A stretch of 43,421 nt of DNA, taken from NCBI RefSeq assembly GCF_009928445.1, contig NZ_JAABNO010000039.1, positions 1 through 43,421 on the forward strand. Reading direction: 5' to 3'. This document shows positions 7,617 to 16,134 of the stretch, piece by piece (position 1 is the stretch's first letter; every line of letters begins with the position of its first letter). The position numbers were made by a program, and so were the translations under genes. The notes below the pieces were generated by a model, which did no database searches, had not been told where the DNA came from, and saw only the letters and a list, made by a program, of their open reading frames with translations. Source of the DNA: Clostridium sp. C8-1-8. GTDB taxonomy: Bacteria > Bacillota > Clostridia > Clostridiales > Clostridiaceae.

Positions 7617-9395
7617 ATGAGTTTAAATTGGAGTTTAAAAGAAATTTATAGTTCTTTTGAAGGAGCGGATTTTTTAAATGACTTATCAAAAGCTGATAAG
7701 TTTTCTGAGACATATGAGGAAATGGCTGAGAGGATATGTTCTTCTCATGATGATGAAACAAATAAACTAGAAGAATATATAAATACATCTATAGAACTTG
7801 ATAACTTGATAAGAAGATTATTTTCTTTTATAAATCTTACATTAAGTGTAGACACAAAAAACAAAGAAGGATTGAAGTATTCTGATATTTTACAAGATAA
7901 AGTAAGTAGATTTGCAGAGCCAGAGGCTAAGATAAAGAAGTGGATAGGGGAGATTAAGGATATAGACAAATTAATAGATGCTTCAGGACTTTTATCTGAA
8001 CATAAATTTTTCCTAACAGAGATTGCTGAAGGAAGCAAGTATATACTAAGTGATAAAGAAGAAGCCTTGATTGCTAAGCTTCGTAATACTGGTTCTAACT
8101 CATGGTCAAAGCTTAGAGATCTTTTAACTTCTACAGTTTTAGTAGATATAGACATAGATGGAGAAAAGAAAGAACTTCCTCTTACTGTTGTCAGAAATAT
8201 GGCAAATGATAAAGATCCTAAGGTGAGAAAAGCTGCATATGAGGCAGAATTAGCTTCTTATAAAAAAATAGAAGATGGAGTGGCAGCAGCGCTAAATGGA
8301 ATAAAAGGAGAAGTTATTACAGTAGCTAAGCTAAGGGGATATGAGTCTCCTCTTGAAGAAAACTTAATAAAGTCAAGAATGGATAAAGAATCTTTGGAAG
8401 CAATGCTTACTGCTATGAAAGAAAGTTTACCTTCTTTTAGAAAGTACCTAAGAAAGAAAGCTGAGCTTTTAGGCTATAAGAATGGTCTGCCATTTTATGA
8501 ACTTTTTGCACCTATGGGAGATGTAAATATGGAGTTTCCATATGAAAAAGGGCAAAAGTTCGTTGAGGATAATTTTAGAACATTTAGCGATAAGCTTGCA
8601 GACTTTGCTAGGATGGCTTTTGATAAAGATTGGATAGATGTAATGCCTAAGGAAGGGAAAGTTGGTGGTGCATTCTGTTCAGGTCTTCATTTTATAAAAG
8701 AAAGTAGATTCTTATTAAATTATGGGGGAGCGTTTAGTGATGTGGTTACTTTAGCTCATGAACTTGGTCACGGATACCATGATTATTGTGTAAGAGATAA
8801 AAGCCCGTTAAACTCAGATTATCCTATGCCTATAGCAGAAACTGCATCTACCTTCTGTGAAACTATAATAAAGAAGGCTGCTGTAAAGACTGCAACAAAA
8901 GAGGAAGCTTTCTCAATATTAGAAACTGAGATTGGAGACTGTACTCAAGTAATAGTTGATATATATTCAAGATTTTTATTTGAAAGTGAGTTATTTAGAA
9001 GAAGAGAAGAAAGTGCTTTAAGTGCAGAGGATCTAAAGGAAATAATGCTACAAGCTCAAAAAGATTCTTACGGGGATGGATTAGATCCAGAATATCTACA
9101 TCCTTATATGTGGGCATGCAAACCACACTATTACGATGCTGCATATAATTACTACAATTTCCCTTATGCCTTTGGACTACTATTTGCCAAAGGACTTTAT
9201 GCTGAATATTTGAAAAGAGGAGAGGAGTTTGTAGAAGCTTACGATAATCTTCTTGCAGTAACAGGAGATAGGAATATAGCAGATGTTACTAAGGTTATGG
9301 GAATAGATATACACTCTGTAGATTTCTGGAGAAGCTCATTAAAGATAGTGGAAGAGGATATAGAAAAGTTTATAGAACTTAGCAAAGAAAGATAA
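7617..9395 (+). CDS. pepF: M3 family oligoendopeptidase F (zinc metallopeptidase)
   Basis: This 592-residue cytosolic peptidase should cleave short peptides. The zinc site is visible: HELGH (His381, Glu382, His385) within LAHELGHGYHDY, and the downstream glutamate ligand in PIAETASTFCE. The N-terminal 200 residues match the helical oligoendopeptidase F domain and the length is normal for the family. No signal peptide is present. The ATG is preceded by GGGAGG. The 7374-7616 gap upstream contains several AT-rich promoter-like pairs but none clear enough to call. The gene ends at a strong hairpin shared with the converging gene. Confidence 0.92.
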   Translation: MSLNWSLKEIYSSFEGADFLNDLSKADKFSETYEEMAERICSSHDDETNKLEEYINTSIELDNLIRRLFSFINLTLSVDTKNKEGLKYSDILQDKVSRFAEPEAKIKKWIGEIKDIDKLIDASGLLSEHKFFLTEIAEGSKYILSDKEEALIAKLRNTGSNSWSKLRDLLTSTVLVDIDIDGEKKELPLTVVRNMANDKDPKVRKAAYEAELASYKKIEDGVAAALNGIKGEVITVAKLRGYESPLEENLIKSRMDKESLEAMLTAMKESLPSFRKYLRKKAELLGYKNGLPFYELFAPMGDVNMEFPYEKGQKFVEDNFRTFSDKLADFARMAFDKDWIDVMPKEGKVGGAFCSGLHFIKESRFLLNYGGAFSDVVTLAHELGHGYHDYCVRDKSPLNSDYPMPIAETASTFCETIIKKAAVKTATKEEAFSILETEIGDCTQVIVDIYSRFLFESELFRRREESALSAEDLKEIMLQAQKDSYGDGLDPEYLHPYMWACKPHYYDAAYNYYNFPYAFGLLFAKGLYAEYLKRGEEFVEAYDNLLAVTGDRNIADVTKVMGIDIHSVDFWRSSLKIVEEDIEKFIELSKER

Positions 9396-9401
9396 TATAA
9401 G

Positions 9402-9450
9402 GAGGTATAGTAGTGTGGTAATCAATATACACTACTATACCTCTATTTTA
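9402..9450. terminator. Bidirectional terminator between pepF and the glyoxalase-fold gene
   Basis: A perfect 15-bp stem (9402-9416 with 9429-9443) has a 12-nt loop and is flanked by T-rich sequence on the right and A-rich sequence on the left. It lies between two convergent stop codons. Confidence 0.8.
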
Positions 9451-9837
9451 CATAGTTATTTCTATTCTATTTCCCTCTGCATCTAGGATGCAACTTTCAT
9501 AATATCCATCTCCAGTGGTTCGTGGACCACTTATAAGGGCGTAGCCATCGTTTACTAATATGTTTGTAAGGTCATCTACTTTTTCTTTACTTCCCACTGA
9601 GAATGCTATATGAGCATAACCGAAGCACTCATAACTTTTGGAAACATTTATTGAGAGTATGGTGGGTTTCTCCATTATTTCTAACTTAGTCCCATCATCA
9701 AAGGATAGAAAATAAGAGCTGAATCTTGTTTTCTCATTATAATACTTCTCGTTATATGTTGCATTAAAGTATTTTACATAAAAATCTTTTGTCCTTTCTA
9801 AGTCTCTAGTCCATAATGCTAAGTGTGCTATTCTCAT
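9448..9837 (-). CDS. VOC (glyoxalase/bleomycin resistance) family protein
   Basis: The 129-residue protein has the paired beta-alpha-beta-beta-beta modules of the vicinal oxygen chelate fold. Candidate metal ligands fall in the glyoxalase I order: His5 (RIAHLALW), Glu53 (TKLEIMEK), His76 (GYAHIAFS) and Glu126 (NRIEITM). A lactoylglutathione-lyase-like role is therefore possible, but this superfamily is diverse and clostridia often lack glutathione, so the substrate is left open. Transcription starts from the 9838-10353 gap and ends at the bidirectional hairpin. Confidence 0.85.
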   Translation of the reverse strand: MRIAHLALWTRDLERTKDFYVKYFNATYNEKYYNEKTRFSSYFLSFDDGTKLEIMEKPTILSINVSKSYECFGYAHIAFSVGSKEKVDDLTNILVNDGYALISGPRTTGDGYYESCILDAEGNRIEITM

Positions 9838-10353
9838 TGAATCAACCTTTCTTTTAATTTATTAAAGATATATTTAACATAAATGTTGAAACTAAATAAT
9901 TAGTTATAAGTTAGTAGGAATTAAATCATAAGATGATTTAATATTTAACCTCAACACTATGTTTATTACCTATAAAGTACTTTTTAATGTAGTTACAGTA
10001 AGTTCTTTAATAATATTGTATCATATCCTTGGACTACATATACTATTATAATTTTAGGCTTTTTAAATTACCTTATTGAAATAAAGTAGCCAGAACTAAG
10101 ATACATTAATGTTGCCTAAATTAAAAACCAATTAAAATTTACAGGTAATGCTTTTGAATTCCAATGATAAGGTCTTTGTGGAAGTATAAGAAGCTTTTAT
10201 GTAGCCAATTGGATTTATGATTATATATATGATAAACTGTACTTGTAAAGAGCAATTATTAAGTATGTAATATGTACAAGTGTATGTACTTTAAATATTA
10301 AACAAAAGTTAATTGATATAAATTTATATTAATTTATATATGGAGGTTGTTTG
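9838..10353. other. Divergent intergenic region without a recognisable gene
   Basis: This 516-base AT-rich gap separates two divergent genes and should hold both promoters. The only clear structure is a perfect 10-bp hairpin (ATTAAATCAT at 9920-9929 with its complement at 9933-9942). I see no gene, RNA motif or repeat in it. Confidence 0.4.
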
Positions 10354-11151
10354 ATGATAAAATTAATCGCAACAGATATGGATGGAACATTACTTAATAG
10401 CAAGGGGGAGCTTCCAGAAGGTTTTTTTGATACTTTAGATGAGTTAGCAGATAAAGGTGTAATATTTGTAGCTGCTAGTGGAAGACAATACTATACTTTG
10501 GCAAATAACTTTGGAAAAGCTAAGGACAAGATGTTATTTGCGGCGGAGAATGGTTCCTTTGTGGTTCATAATGGAGAAGAGTTATTTTCAAAGACTTTAT
10601 CTAGAGATATTGCGATGGAGATAGTGAGGGATGTAAGGGAAATAGATCACTGCCATGCCGTTGTTTGTGGGAAGAAGTGTGCTTATATAGAGTCTGAAAA
10701 CACTTTATTCAATAAGGAAGTAGAAAAATATTATCATAAGATGATGAAGGTGGATGATTTAGAGTCAGTTGAAGATGATATTTTAAAGATAGCAGTATAC
10801 GACTTTAAAGGTTCAGCAGAAAATTCCTATAAGATACTCAATGAAAAGTGGGGAAAAGAACTACAACTAGCAGTTTCAGGTCAAAATTGGCTAGACCTAG
10901 GAAGAAAAGACGTTAATAAAGGCGTTGCTATCAACTTTCTTCAGGAGAAGTTTAATATAACCCATGAAGAAACAATGGTATTTGGAGATTATTTTAATGA
11001 TGTTCAAATGCTTCAAAATGCTTATCATAGTTATGTTATGATTAATGCTCCAGAAGAATTAAAAAAGTATGGAAGATTTATAGCTAAAAGTAATGATGAT
11101 AATGGTGTAATTGATGTAATTGAAAGAGAAGTTCTCAAAAAAGATGCGTAA
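10354..11151 (+). CDS. Cof-type HAD-IIB family hydrolase
   Basis: The 265-residue protein opens with LIATDMDGTLLN (Asp8 and Asp10), then motif II AASGRQYYTL. After a C2B-type cap comes motif IV FGDYFNDVQML. This is the Cof/YbiV/YidA pattern of sugar-phosphate and cofactor phosphatases; the substrate is not predictable. The ATG at 10354 is preferred over the adjacent TTG at 10351 because GGAGG at 10342-10346 gives it normal spacing. It appears monocistronic, ending at a strong terminator. Confidence 0.88.
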   Translation: MIKLIATDMDGTLLNSKGELPEGFFDTLDELADKGVIFVAASGRQYYTLANNFGKAKDKMLFAAENGSFVVHNGEELFSKTLSRDIAMEIVRDVREIDHCHAVVCGKKCAYIESENTLFNKEVEKYYHKMMKVDDLESVEDDILKIAVYDFKGSAENSYKILNEKWGKELQLAVSGQNWLDLGRKDVNKGVAINFLQEKFNITHEETMVFGDYFNDVQMLQNAYHSYVMINAPEELKKYGRFIAKSNDDNGVIDVIEREVLKKDA

Positions 11152-11167
11152 ATTACACTTCTATACA

Positions 11168-11212
11168 AGGTACAATAAATGACTAATAAAAAGTCTTTTA
11201 TTGTACCTTTAT
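11168..11212 (+). terminator. Terminator of the Cof-type phosphatase gene
   Basis: AGGTACAATAAA (11168-11179) pairs perfectly with 11197-11208. An inner GACT/AGTC pair extends the stem and a short T run follows. Confidence 0.8.
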
Positions 11213-11595
11213 TAATTCTCTCAACTATTAATATGATAATTTAATCATGTAAAAAGTAATGGTTTATCAAATATAGATATATAAAAAGTGAAATTTACAA
11301 CAACCTAAAATCCTAAGTAATAATAGGCAAATTGAAGTTATGTGGTAATAATTACATATTAATAAAATTTTAAAATAGTATATATTACTTGTAAAAAATA
11401 GCAATATTATAGTAATATTATAACAAGAATCTCAAATTTAGTATGCTAATTATGAGAAAATTATATTTGAGTCAGTAGTTATTATGGGCAATGTGCAGAG
11501 GAAAGCTATACTACTTGATGAGAGAATTTAGGAAATATAGCTAGAGTTAAAGGGTAAAAAGACTTTGAATTTATAAATGCTTAGGGGAGGGTTAT
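11213..11595. other. AT-rich intergenic region upstream of the acetyltransferase gene
   Basis: This 383-base stretch has no credible gene. It should contain the promoter of the downstream gene, but several AT-rich hexamers compete and none stands out. No repeat or structured RNA was recognised. Confidence 0.35.
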
Positions 11596-12444
11596 ATGAT
11601 AAAGTATAGGAGTTGTTTAGAGGTAGGTATTGATGATGTATTCAAAGCATTTGAAGATGGATTTTCGGACTATATTATCAAATTTAATATAACTAAGTGT
11701 GAATTTGAGAAAAGGTTCTTCGGAGCAGAAGGAAATTCAAAGGAAGATTCTTTTGTTGTATATGATGGGACGAAACCTATTGGCCTTATGTTAGGAGGAA
11801 TAAAGGATTACGAAGGAGTAAAAACCTTAAGATGTGGGGGATTGGCTATACATCCGGAGTATAGAGGAGGCTGGATAAGTAAAAGGTTGTTCCAACTTCA
11901 CCAAGAGACTGCTCAGAATAAAGGCTGCAGCCAACTGTTCTTAGAAGTGATAGTTGGAAATGAAAGAGCTATAGCTTTTTATAAAAAAATGGGATACTGT
12001 AAAGTCTATGATATATCCTACTACTCTAATGATAATTTAGGAAACTTAAAAAGGTATCATAATAAAAAAATAGCTTTAAAGAGCATATCAGTAGATCAGT
12101 ATAAGGATGTCTGTAGTAGATATGATGGTCATATGAATTGGCAAAATAGTTTTGAATCCGTAAGTCTATCTGAAGATTACTGTTATTATGGAGCTTTTTT
12201 TGAAGGTAAACTGATAGGTGGGATGAGTATAAATCAATCAGGTAAGTTAGGTTTTATCTATGTAGATAAGGAATTCAGGTATAAAGGAGTAGGATCTTCT
12301 ATGACTACTTATTCTGTAAAAGAATTGGCCTTAAATATGATTACAACTAACTTTGCCAATAATAGCAGTGCCTTCGGCTTTTTAGCTAAAAATGGGTTTA
12401 AGAAAGTAGCATTATCCCAATATGAGATGTATAAGGTTCTATAG
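11596..12444 (+). CDS. GNAT family N-acetyltransferase with two GNAT folds
   Basis: The 282-residue protein carries two GNAT-like halves. The first (about 1-150) has the acetyl-CoA pattern LAIHPEYRGGWISKRLF, then LEVIVGNERAIAFYKKMGY. The second (about 160-282) has FIYVDKEFRYKGVGSSM and a closing SSAFGFLAKNGFKKV. Tandem GNAT proteins usually acetylate small amines, but the acceptor is not known here. The ATG has GGGAGGG upstream. No obvious partner gene is adjacent. A family B repeat begins at its stop codon, and part of the gene's 3' end is repeated on the far side of that repeat. Confidence 0.86.
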   Translation: MIKYRSCLEVGIDDVFKAFEDGFSDYIIKFNITKCEFEKRFFGAEGNSKEDSFVVYDGTKPIGLMLGGIKDYEGVKTLRCGGLAIHPEYRGGWISKRLFQLHQETAQNKGCSQLFLEVIVGNERAIAFYKKMGYCKVYDISYYSNDNLGNLKRYHNKKIALKSISVDQYKDVCSRYDGHMNWQNSFESVSLSEDYCYYGAFFEGKLIGGMSINQSGKLGFIYVDKEFRYKGVGSSMTTYSVKELALNMITTNFANNSSAFGFLAKNGFKKVALSQYEMYKVL

Positions 12445-12524
12445 AGTTTCTAATTCAACTATTAATTTATTATACATGCTTGAAAATCCTAAAGAGTAGG
12501 ATTTTCGAATAAGTATAAATTAAG
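12441..12524. repeat. Palindromic intergenic repeat family B, copy 2
   Basis: AACTATTAATT at the left and GTATAAATTAAG at the right enclose a perfect hairpin: GAAAATCCT (12482-12490) with AGGATTTTC (12498-12506). A near-direct repeat, AAGGTTCTATAGAG (12433-12446) and AAGGTTCTATATAGAG (12522-12537), flanks the copy. Confidence 0.65.
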
Positions 12525-12616
12525 GTTCTATATAGAGCTCATTAAATAAAATTTACTAGTTGAAGCTTTAAGATAATATGTATAATATATAAATTAAGGG
12601 ATAAGGGGGGATATTT

Positions 12617-13033
12617 ATGGTACCATTGATAAAAGCATTTATGAAAGCTGTAAATGACATCCATGATGCTATTATACAAAGTGCTCAGCAATCAGGATAC
12701 AACTTTACAGACAAGCAGCTTCACTTCATAATAATAGGTATAGCTGGAATGCTGATTTTTGCAGTAACTCAAATAGCGTTTAGGAAGCTTTCCAAGTATA
12801 GTATAACAGCTATATCCTTTATATACACATTTACAGTACTTTTGGTTATAGTATTTGGTATAGAGATAGAGCAGAAGATAACAAAACGTGGGAATATGGA
12901 ATTTGCAGATATAGTAGCCGGCGTGTGGGGATTTTTGTATATATTTATAATCTATGTAATAATAAGAATAGTATCATACCTCATAAAACAACATTCAAAA
13001 AAAGGCAAGGAAAAACAAAAGCTAAAGTATTGA
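12617..13033 (+). CDS. Small VanZ-like integral membrane protein
   Basis: The 138-residue protein has three predicted membrane helices (about residues 40-58, 63-83 and 94-117) and a lysine-rich C-terminus. DKQLHFIIIGIAG and the later GIEIEQKITKRGNMEFADIVAGVWG recall the D..H..G and E..Q..R..D..G pattern of VanZ-like proteins, though the match is by eye and distant. Function is unknown. AAGGGGGG precedes the ATG. The promoter of the cobalamin operon overlaps its stop codon, so it is probably a separate unit. Confidence 0.7.
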   Translation: MVPLIKAFMKAVNDIHDAIIQSAQQSGYNFTDKQLHFIIIGIAGMLIFAVTQIAFRKLSKYSITAISFIYTFTVLLVIVFGIEIEQKITKRGNMEFADIVAGVWGFLYIFIIYVIIRIVSYLIKQHSKKGKEKQKLKY

Positions 13034-13058
13034 CTATGTAATAGACGAATACTATAAT
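13030..13058 (+). promoter_or_regulatory. Promoter of the cobalamin riboswitch-cobTUSC transcript
   Basis: TTGACT (13030-13035) and TATAAT (13053-13058) are separated by 17 bases, a near-consensus sigma-A promoter. The -35 box overlaps the stop codon of the preceding gene. The expected start near 13065 is about 20 bases before the riboswitch. Confidence 0.75.
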
Positions 13059-13082
13059 TTAGGTGACAATTTAATAAGTTCT

Positions 13083-13333
13083 TATAGGTGCTTCTATTGA
13101 TATACACTAGAAGGTAAAAGGGAAAAAGGTGAAAGACCTTTGCAGCCCCCGTTACTGTGATGATGACAAAATCTGCATTAGATCCACTGAGTTCATGCGT
13201 TACTGTTTCAATATTTCTATCTTTAAAAGCTTTTATAAAAAGCATTTATAGCATAGTTTTAGGGAACGAGAGTTTTTTGCATAACTTGGGAAGGAGCAGA
13301 AAGTAGGATGATTCAAAGCCAGAAAACCTGCCA
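13083..13333 (+). promoter_or_regulatory. Cobalamin (B12) riboswitch aptamer
   Basis: Conserved blocks occur in the right order: AGGTGCTTCT (13087-13096), AAAGGGAA then GGTGAAA (about 13117-13134), GCAGCCCCCGTTACTGTGA (13142-13160), a CCACTGAG block (about 13183-13191), GGGAAGGAGC and AGTAGGATGA (about 13288-13311), and the B12 box AAGCCAGAAAACCTGCC (13316-13332). This is the adenosylcobalamin-type architecture. It should reduce expression of the downstream cob genes when cobalamin is plentiful. The presumed expression platform lies far downstream at 13518. Confidence 0.92.
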
Positions 13334-13517
13334 TAAGAAAAGTTAATTTTCCGGGGTGGAAAAGTTACTAAAATATAAGCTGTTTTATGGTTTACTCCTT
13401 AACATAATGGAGTTATCTGTTTTATAAAAATGCGTTGCTCTAAGCTAAAAAATACCTTAGAGGAATATTTTTATATAACAATTGTTTATACATACAGTAA
13501 TTATAGTGCTTGTTTTA

Positions 13518-13552
13518 AGAGGGCCTCCTTAGGGAGGTCCTCTAATTTTTTT
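13518..13552 (+). terminator. Terminator of the B12 riboswitch expression platform
   Basis: An 11-bp GC-rich stem (13518-13528 with 13533-13543, one G-U pair) has a TTAG loop and a run of seven T. It lies 185 bases after the B12 box and 165 bases before cobT. A smaller hairpin, CTCTAAG (13438-13444) with CTTAGAG (13456-13462), lies between and may take part in switching. Confidence 0.85.
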
Positions 13553-13716
13553 ACAGTATAACAACTTCTCATTATAAATATAATGTTTAAAGGTTTAGGC
13601 TATTCATTAAAAGTGAAGCTTATTGAATTCAAAGAATTTGCTAATATGGGTTTGAAAAATTTATATAGTTAAAAGTCAGTGTCTATTGGCGATTGTTATT
13701 GGGGGATTGAGGCAAG

Positions 13717-14793
13717 ATGAAAGAATTGTACTTTATGGAAAATATAAAACCACTATATACAGATAAAATGCTTGAAGCAAAAAAAAGAGTAGATCACTTA
13801 GTGAAGCCTATAGGAAGTCTTGGAAAGCTTGAAGATATGGCTATAAGATTAGCTGGGATAACTGGAGCCTTGAACAATCATGTAGATAAGAAAACTATTG
13901 TCATAATGTGTTCAGACAATGGTGTTTGCGAAGAAGGGGTAGCTTCTGCTCCACAGATAGTTACTGCAACTCAAACAATTAATTTTTTAAAGGGGATAAC
14001 AGGAGTTGGAGTTCTAGCAAGACACAATAGCTGTGATCTAAAGGTTGTAGACATCGGAATTAAGGAGGATATAACTCATAAATCATTAATAAACTGTAAG
14101 ATAAGGAAAGGTACTTCTAATATAGCTAAAGGCGAAGCAATGACTAGAGAAGAAGCAGTTAAGGCAATTAAAGTTGGGTTTGATTTAGTTTATAAGCTTA
14201 AAGAGGAAGGCTATAAGCTTATAGGAACTGGAGAGATGGGCATCGGCAATACTACTTCTAGTTCATCAGTACTTATGGCTTTGACTGGATGCTCTATAGA
14301 TAAAGCAGTTGGTAGAGGAGCTGGTCTTACGGATCAGGGAATGAAAAAAAAGCTTCAGGTTATTAAGCAAATTCTAGAGGTTAATAAACCTAATGCTGAG
14401 GATCCTATAGAAGTACTTCATAAGGTTGGAGGCTTTGATATAGCTGGTCTTGTAGGGGTATATTTAGGGGCAGCAAGTTGCAGGCTTCCTGTGGTGATAG
14501 ATGGTTTTATTTCTGCGATAGCAGCTCTTTTGGCTTATAGAATAGAACCTTTATCCAAAGAGTTTATGTTTCCTTCTCATATATCCTTAGAAAAAGGTTA
14601 TAACTTGATTATGGAGCAGTTAGGTTTAGAACCTATTTTAGATTTAGGTATGAGACTAGGTGAAGGGTCTGGATGCCCTATAGCATTTAACATAATAGAG
14701 GCTGCTACCAGGGTAATGAATGAAATGGCTACCTTTGAGGAAGGAAATGTGGATTTACAAAATTATAAAGGATTATGGGAGAATAAATCATGA
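13717..14793 (+). CDS. cobT: Nicotinate-nucleotide--dimethylbenzimidazole phosphoribosyltransferase
   Basis: The 358-residue enzyme activates the lower-ligand base by transferring phosphoribose from nicotinate mononucleotide, giving alpha-ribazole phosphate for nucleotide loop assembly. Family signatures include KPIGSLGKLEDMAIRLAGI near the N-terminus, SDNGVCEEGVASAPQ, GTGEMGIGNTT, and LGEGSG with the catalytic glutamate at about position 316. Length matches the family. The ATG at 13717 follows a GGGGGATTGAGG stretch; the internal ATG at 13735 lacks a site. It is the first gene of the riboswitch-controlled cobTUSC run and overlaps cobU by four bases. Confidence 0.95.
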   Translation: MKELYFMENIKPLYTDKMLEAKKRVDHLVKPIGSLGKLEDMAIRLAGITGALNNHVDKKTIVIMCSDNGVCEEGVASAPQIVTATQTINFLKGITGVGVLARHNSCDLKVVDIGIKEDITHKSLINCKIRKGTSNIAKGEAMTREEAVKAIKVGFDLVYKLKEEGYKLIGTGEMGIGNTTSSSSVLMALTGCSIDKAVGRGAGLTDQGMKKKLQVIKQILEVNKPNAEDPIEVLHKVGGFDIAGLVGVYLGAASCRLPVVIDGFISAIAALLAYRIEPLSKEFMFPSHISLEKGYNLIMEQLGLEPILDLGMRLGEGSGCPIAFNIIEAATRVMNEMATFEEGNVDLQNYKGLWENKS

Positions 14794-15338
14794 TTACATT
14801 AGTAACTGGAGGAGCAAGAAGTGGAAAGTCTTCCTTTGGGGAATCACTGCTAAAGGATTTTTCTAAAGTTTTGTATATAGCGACTTCAATACCCTTTGAT
14901 GATGAGATGAAGGAACGGGTAAAAAAACATAAGAATCAAAGGCCTGATTATTGGGATACCTTAGAAGCTTATAAGAACTTTAAAGATGCATTTAGTAATA
15001 TAGGTTGTCAAGAATATGATGGAATAATCTTAGACTGTATAACCATAATGATTTCAAATATATTACTAGAGAGTTTTAACGAAGATAAAGATAATGACTA
15101 TGGATTGATTGAAGATAAGATAATTTACCAAATTGATGAACTTATAAAGGTACTTAAAGATACAGGCTGCAAGGTTGTTATTGTTACTAATGAAGTAGGA
15201 AGCGGCATAGTACCAGAAAATAAATTATCTAGAGAGTTCAGAGATATCGCAGGAAGAGTAAATCAAAGAATAGCAAAAGCAGCGGATGAGGTTTATTTGG
15301 TGGTTTCGGGATTACCTGTAAGAATTAAGGGGGAGTAA
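14790..15338 (+). CDS. cobU: Adenosylcobinamide kinase / adenosylcobinamide-phosphate guanylyltransferase
   Basis: The 182-residue bifunctional enzyme phosphorylates adenosylcobinamide and converts the product to adenosylcobinamide-GDP. The P-loop GGARSGKS is at residues 7-14. The GTP/guanylyl region around HKNQRPDYWDTLEA contains the histidine usual in CobU/CobP, and VTNEVGSGIVPENKLSREFRD is a strong family signature. The ATG overlaps the cobT stop (ATGA), so translation is probably coupled. Confidence 0.95.
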   Translation: MITLVTGGARSGKSSFGESLLKDFSKVLYIATSIPFDDEMKERVKKHKNQRPDYWDTLEAYKNFKDAFSNIGCQEYDGIILDCITIMISNILLESFNEDKDNDYGLIEDKIIYQIDELIKVLKDTGCKVVIVTNEVGSGIVPENKLSREFRDIAGRVNQRIAKAADEVYLVVSGLPVRIKGE

Positions 15339-15339
15339 A

Positions 15340-16077
15340 TTGAAAAATCTTATTTTGATCATACAGTTTATGACTAGGATACCAATAAACTTGAGTTTAG
15401 AAGTGAAAAGAGAAGATTTTGCTGATGCAGTGAGGTATTTTCCAATTGTAGGTGTTATAGTAGGCTCTATAGATATGCTTATATATCTTGTGACCAGCAC
15501 CTTTTTTCATGGGGCCCTTCCAAGTGTTTTTACTATATTATCGCATATTATCATAACTGGAGGTCTTCACTTAGATGGCGTAAGCGATACAGCCGATGGT
15601 ATTTTTTCCGGAAGAAATAAGGAAAGAGTGCTGGAAATAATGAAAGATAGTAGAGTAGGAACCTTCGGAGTTTTAGCACTAATAATTATCATACTTCTAA
15701 GGTTTGTAGCAATAGAAGATATGCCAAAGATGAACCTATATAGCGCGCTTTTTATATCTCCTGTTATAAGTAGGTCCCTTGCTACACTTCTTATGTACAA
15801 GAGAAGGTATGCTAGAGAAAGCGAAGGATTAGGAGACTTATTCATAGGAAAGATTTCTAAAATGACTTCATTTTTAGCTTTGTTTATAGGAATAGGTGTA
15901 ACTCTCTTAGCTGCTAGACTTAATGGTCTCATAGTTATACTTGTAGGAGTAGTCTTTACACTGATTTTTAGAACCTACATCGAAAAAAGACTAGATGGAG
16001 TTACAGGAGATATTTTGGGGGCAAGTATTGAGTTAAATGAAGTTATTGTCTTAATAGTTTTCAATTTGCTTATGTAA
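15340..16077 (+). CDS. cobS: Adenosylcobinamide-GDP ribazoletransferase (cobalamin synthase)
   Basis: The 245-residue membrane enzyme joins adenosylcobinamide-GDP with alpha-ribazole or its phosphate. The conserved acidic motif GGLHLDGVSDTADGIF is present, as is MKDSRVGTFG. Several membrane helices follow (for example about residues 105-125, 170-200 and 225-245). The start is a TTG one base after the cobU stop, supported by AAGGGGGAG just upstream. It continues the cobT-cobU order. Confidence 0.94.
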   Translation: MKNLILIIQFMTRIPINLSLEVKREDFADAVRYFPIVGVIVGSIDMLIYLVTSTFFHGALPSVFTILSHIIITGGLHLDGVSDTADGIFSGRNKERVLEIMKDSRVGTFGVLALIIIILLRFVAIEDMPKMNLYSALFISPVISRSLATLLMYKRRYARESEGLGDLFIGKISKMTSFLALFIGIGVTLLAARLNGLIVILVGVVFTLIFRTYIEKRLDGVTGDILGASIELNEVIVLIVFNLLM

Positions 16078-16134
16078 GGCAACTAATATGAGTTACTTAA
16101 TAGAGAAGTGTTTACTTTGATGGGGGATTTCTTA

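Noticed and set aside
9838..10353. Possible small gene or RNA in the divergent gap
   Set aside because: Only short AT-rich frames without ribosome binding sites and one simple hairpin are present.
12952..13245. Minus-strand 97-residue frame over the cobalamin aptamer
   Set aside because: It overlaps a riboswitch and the end of another gene and has no recognisable domain.
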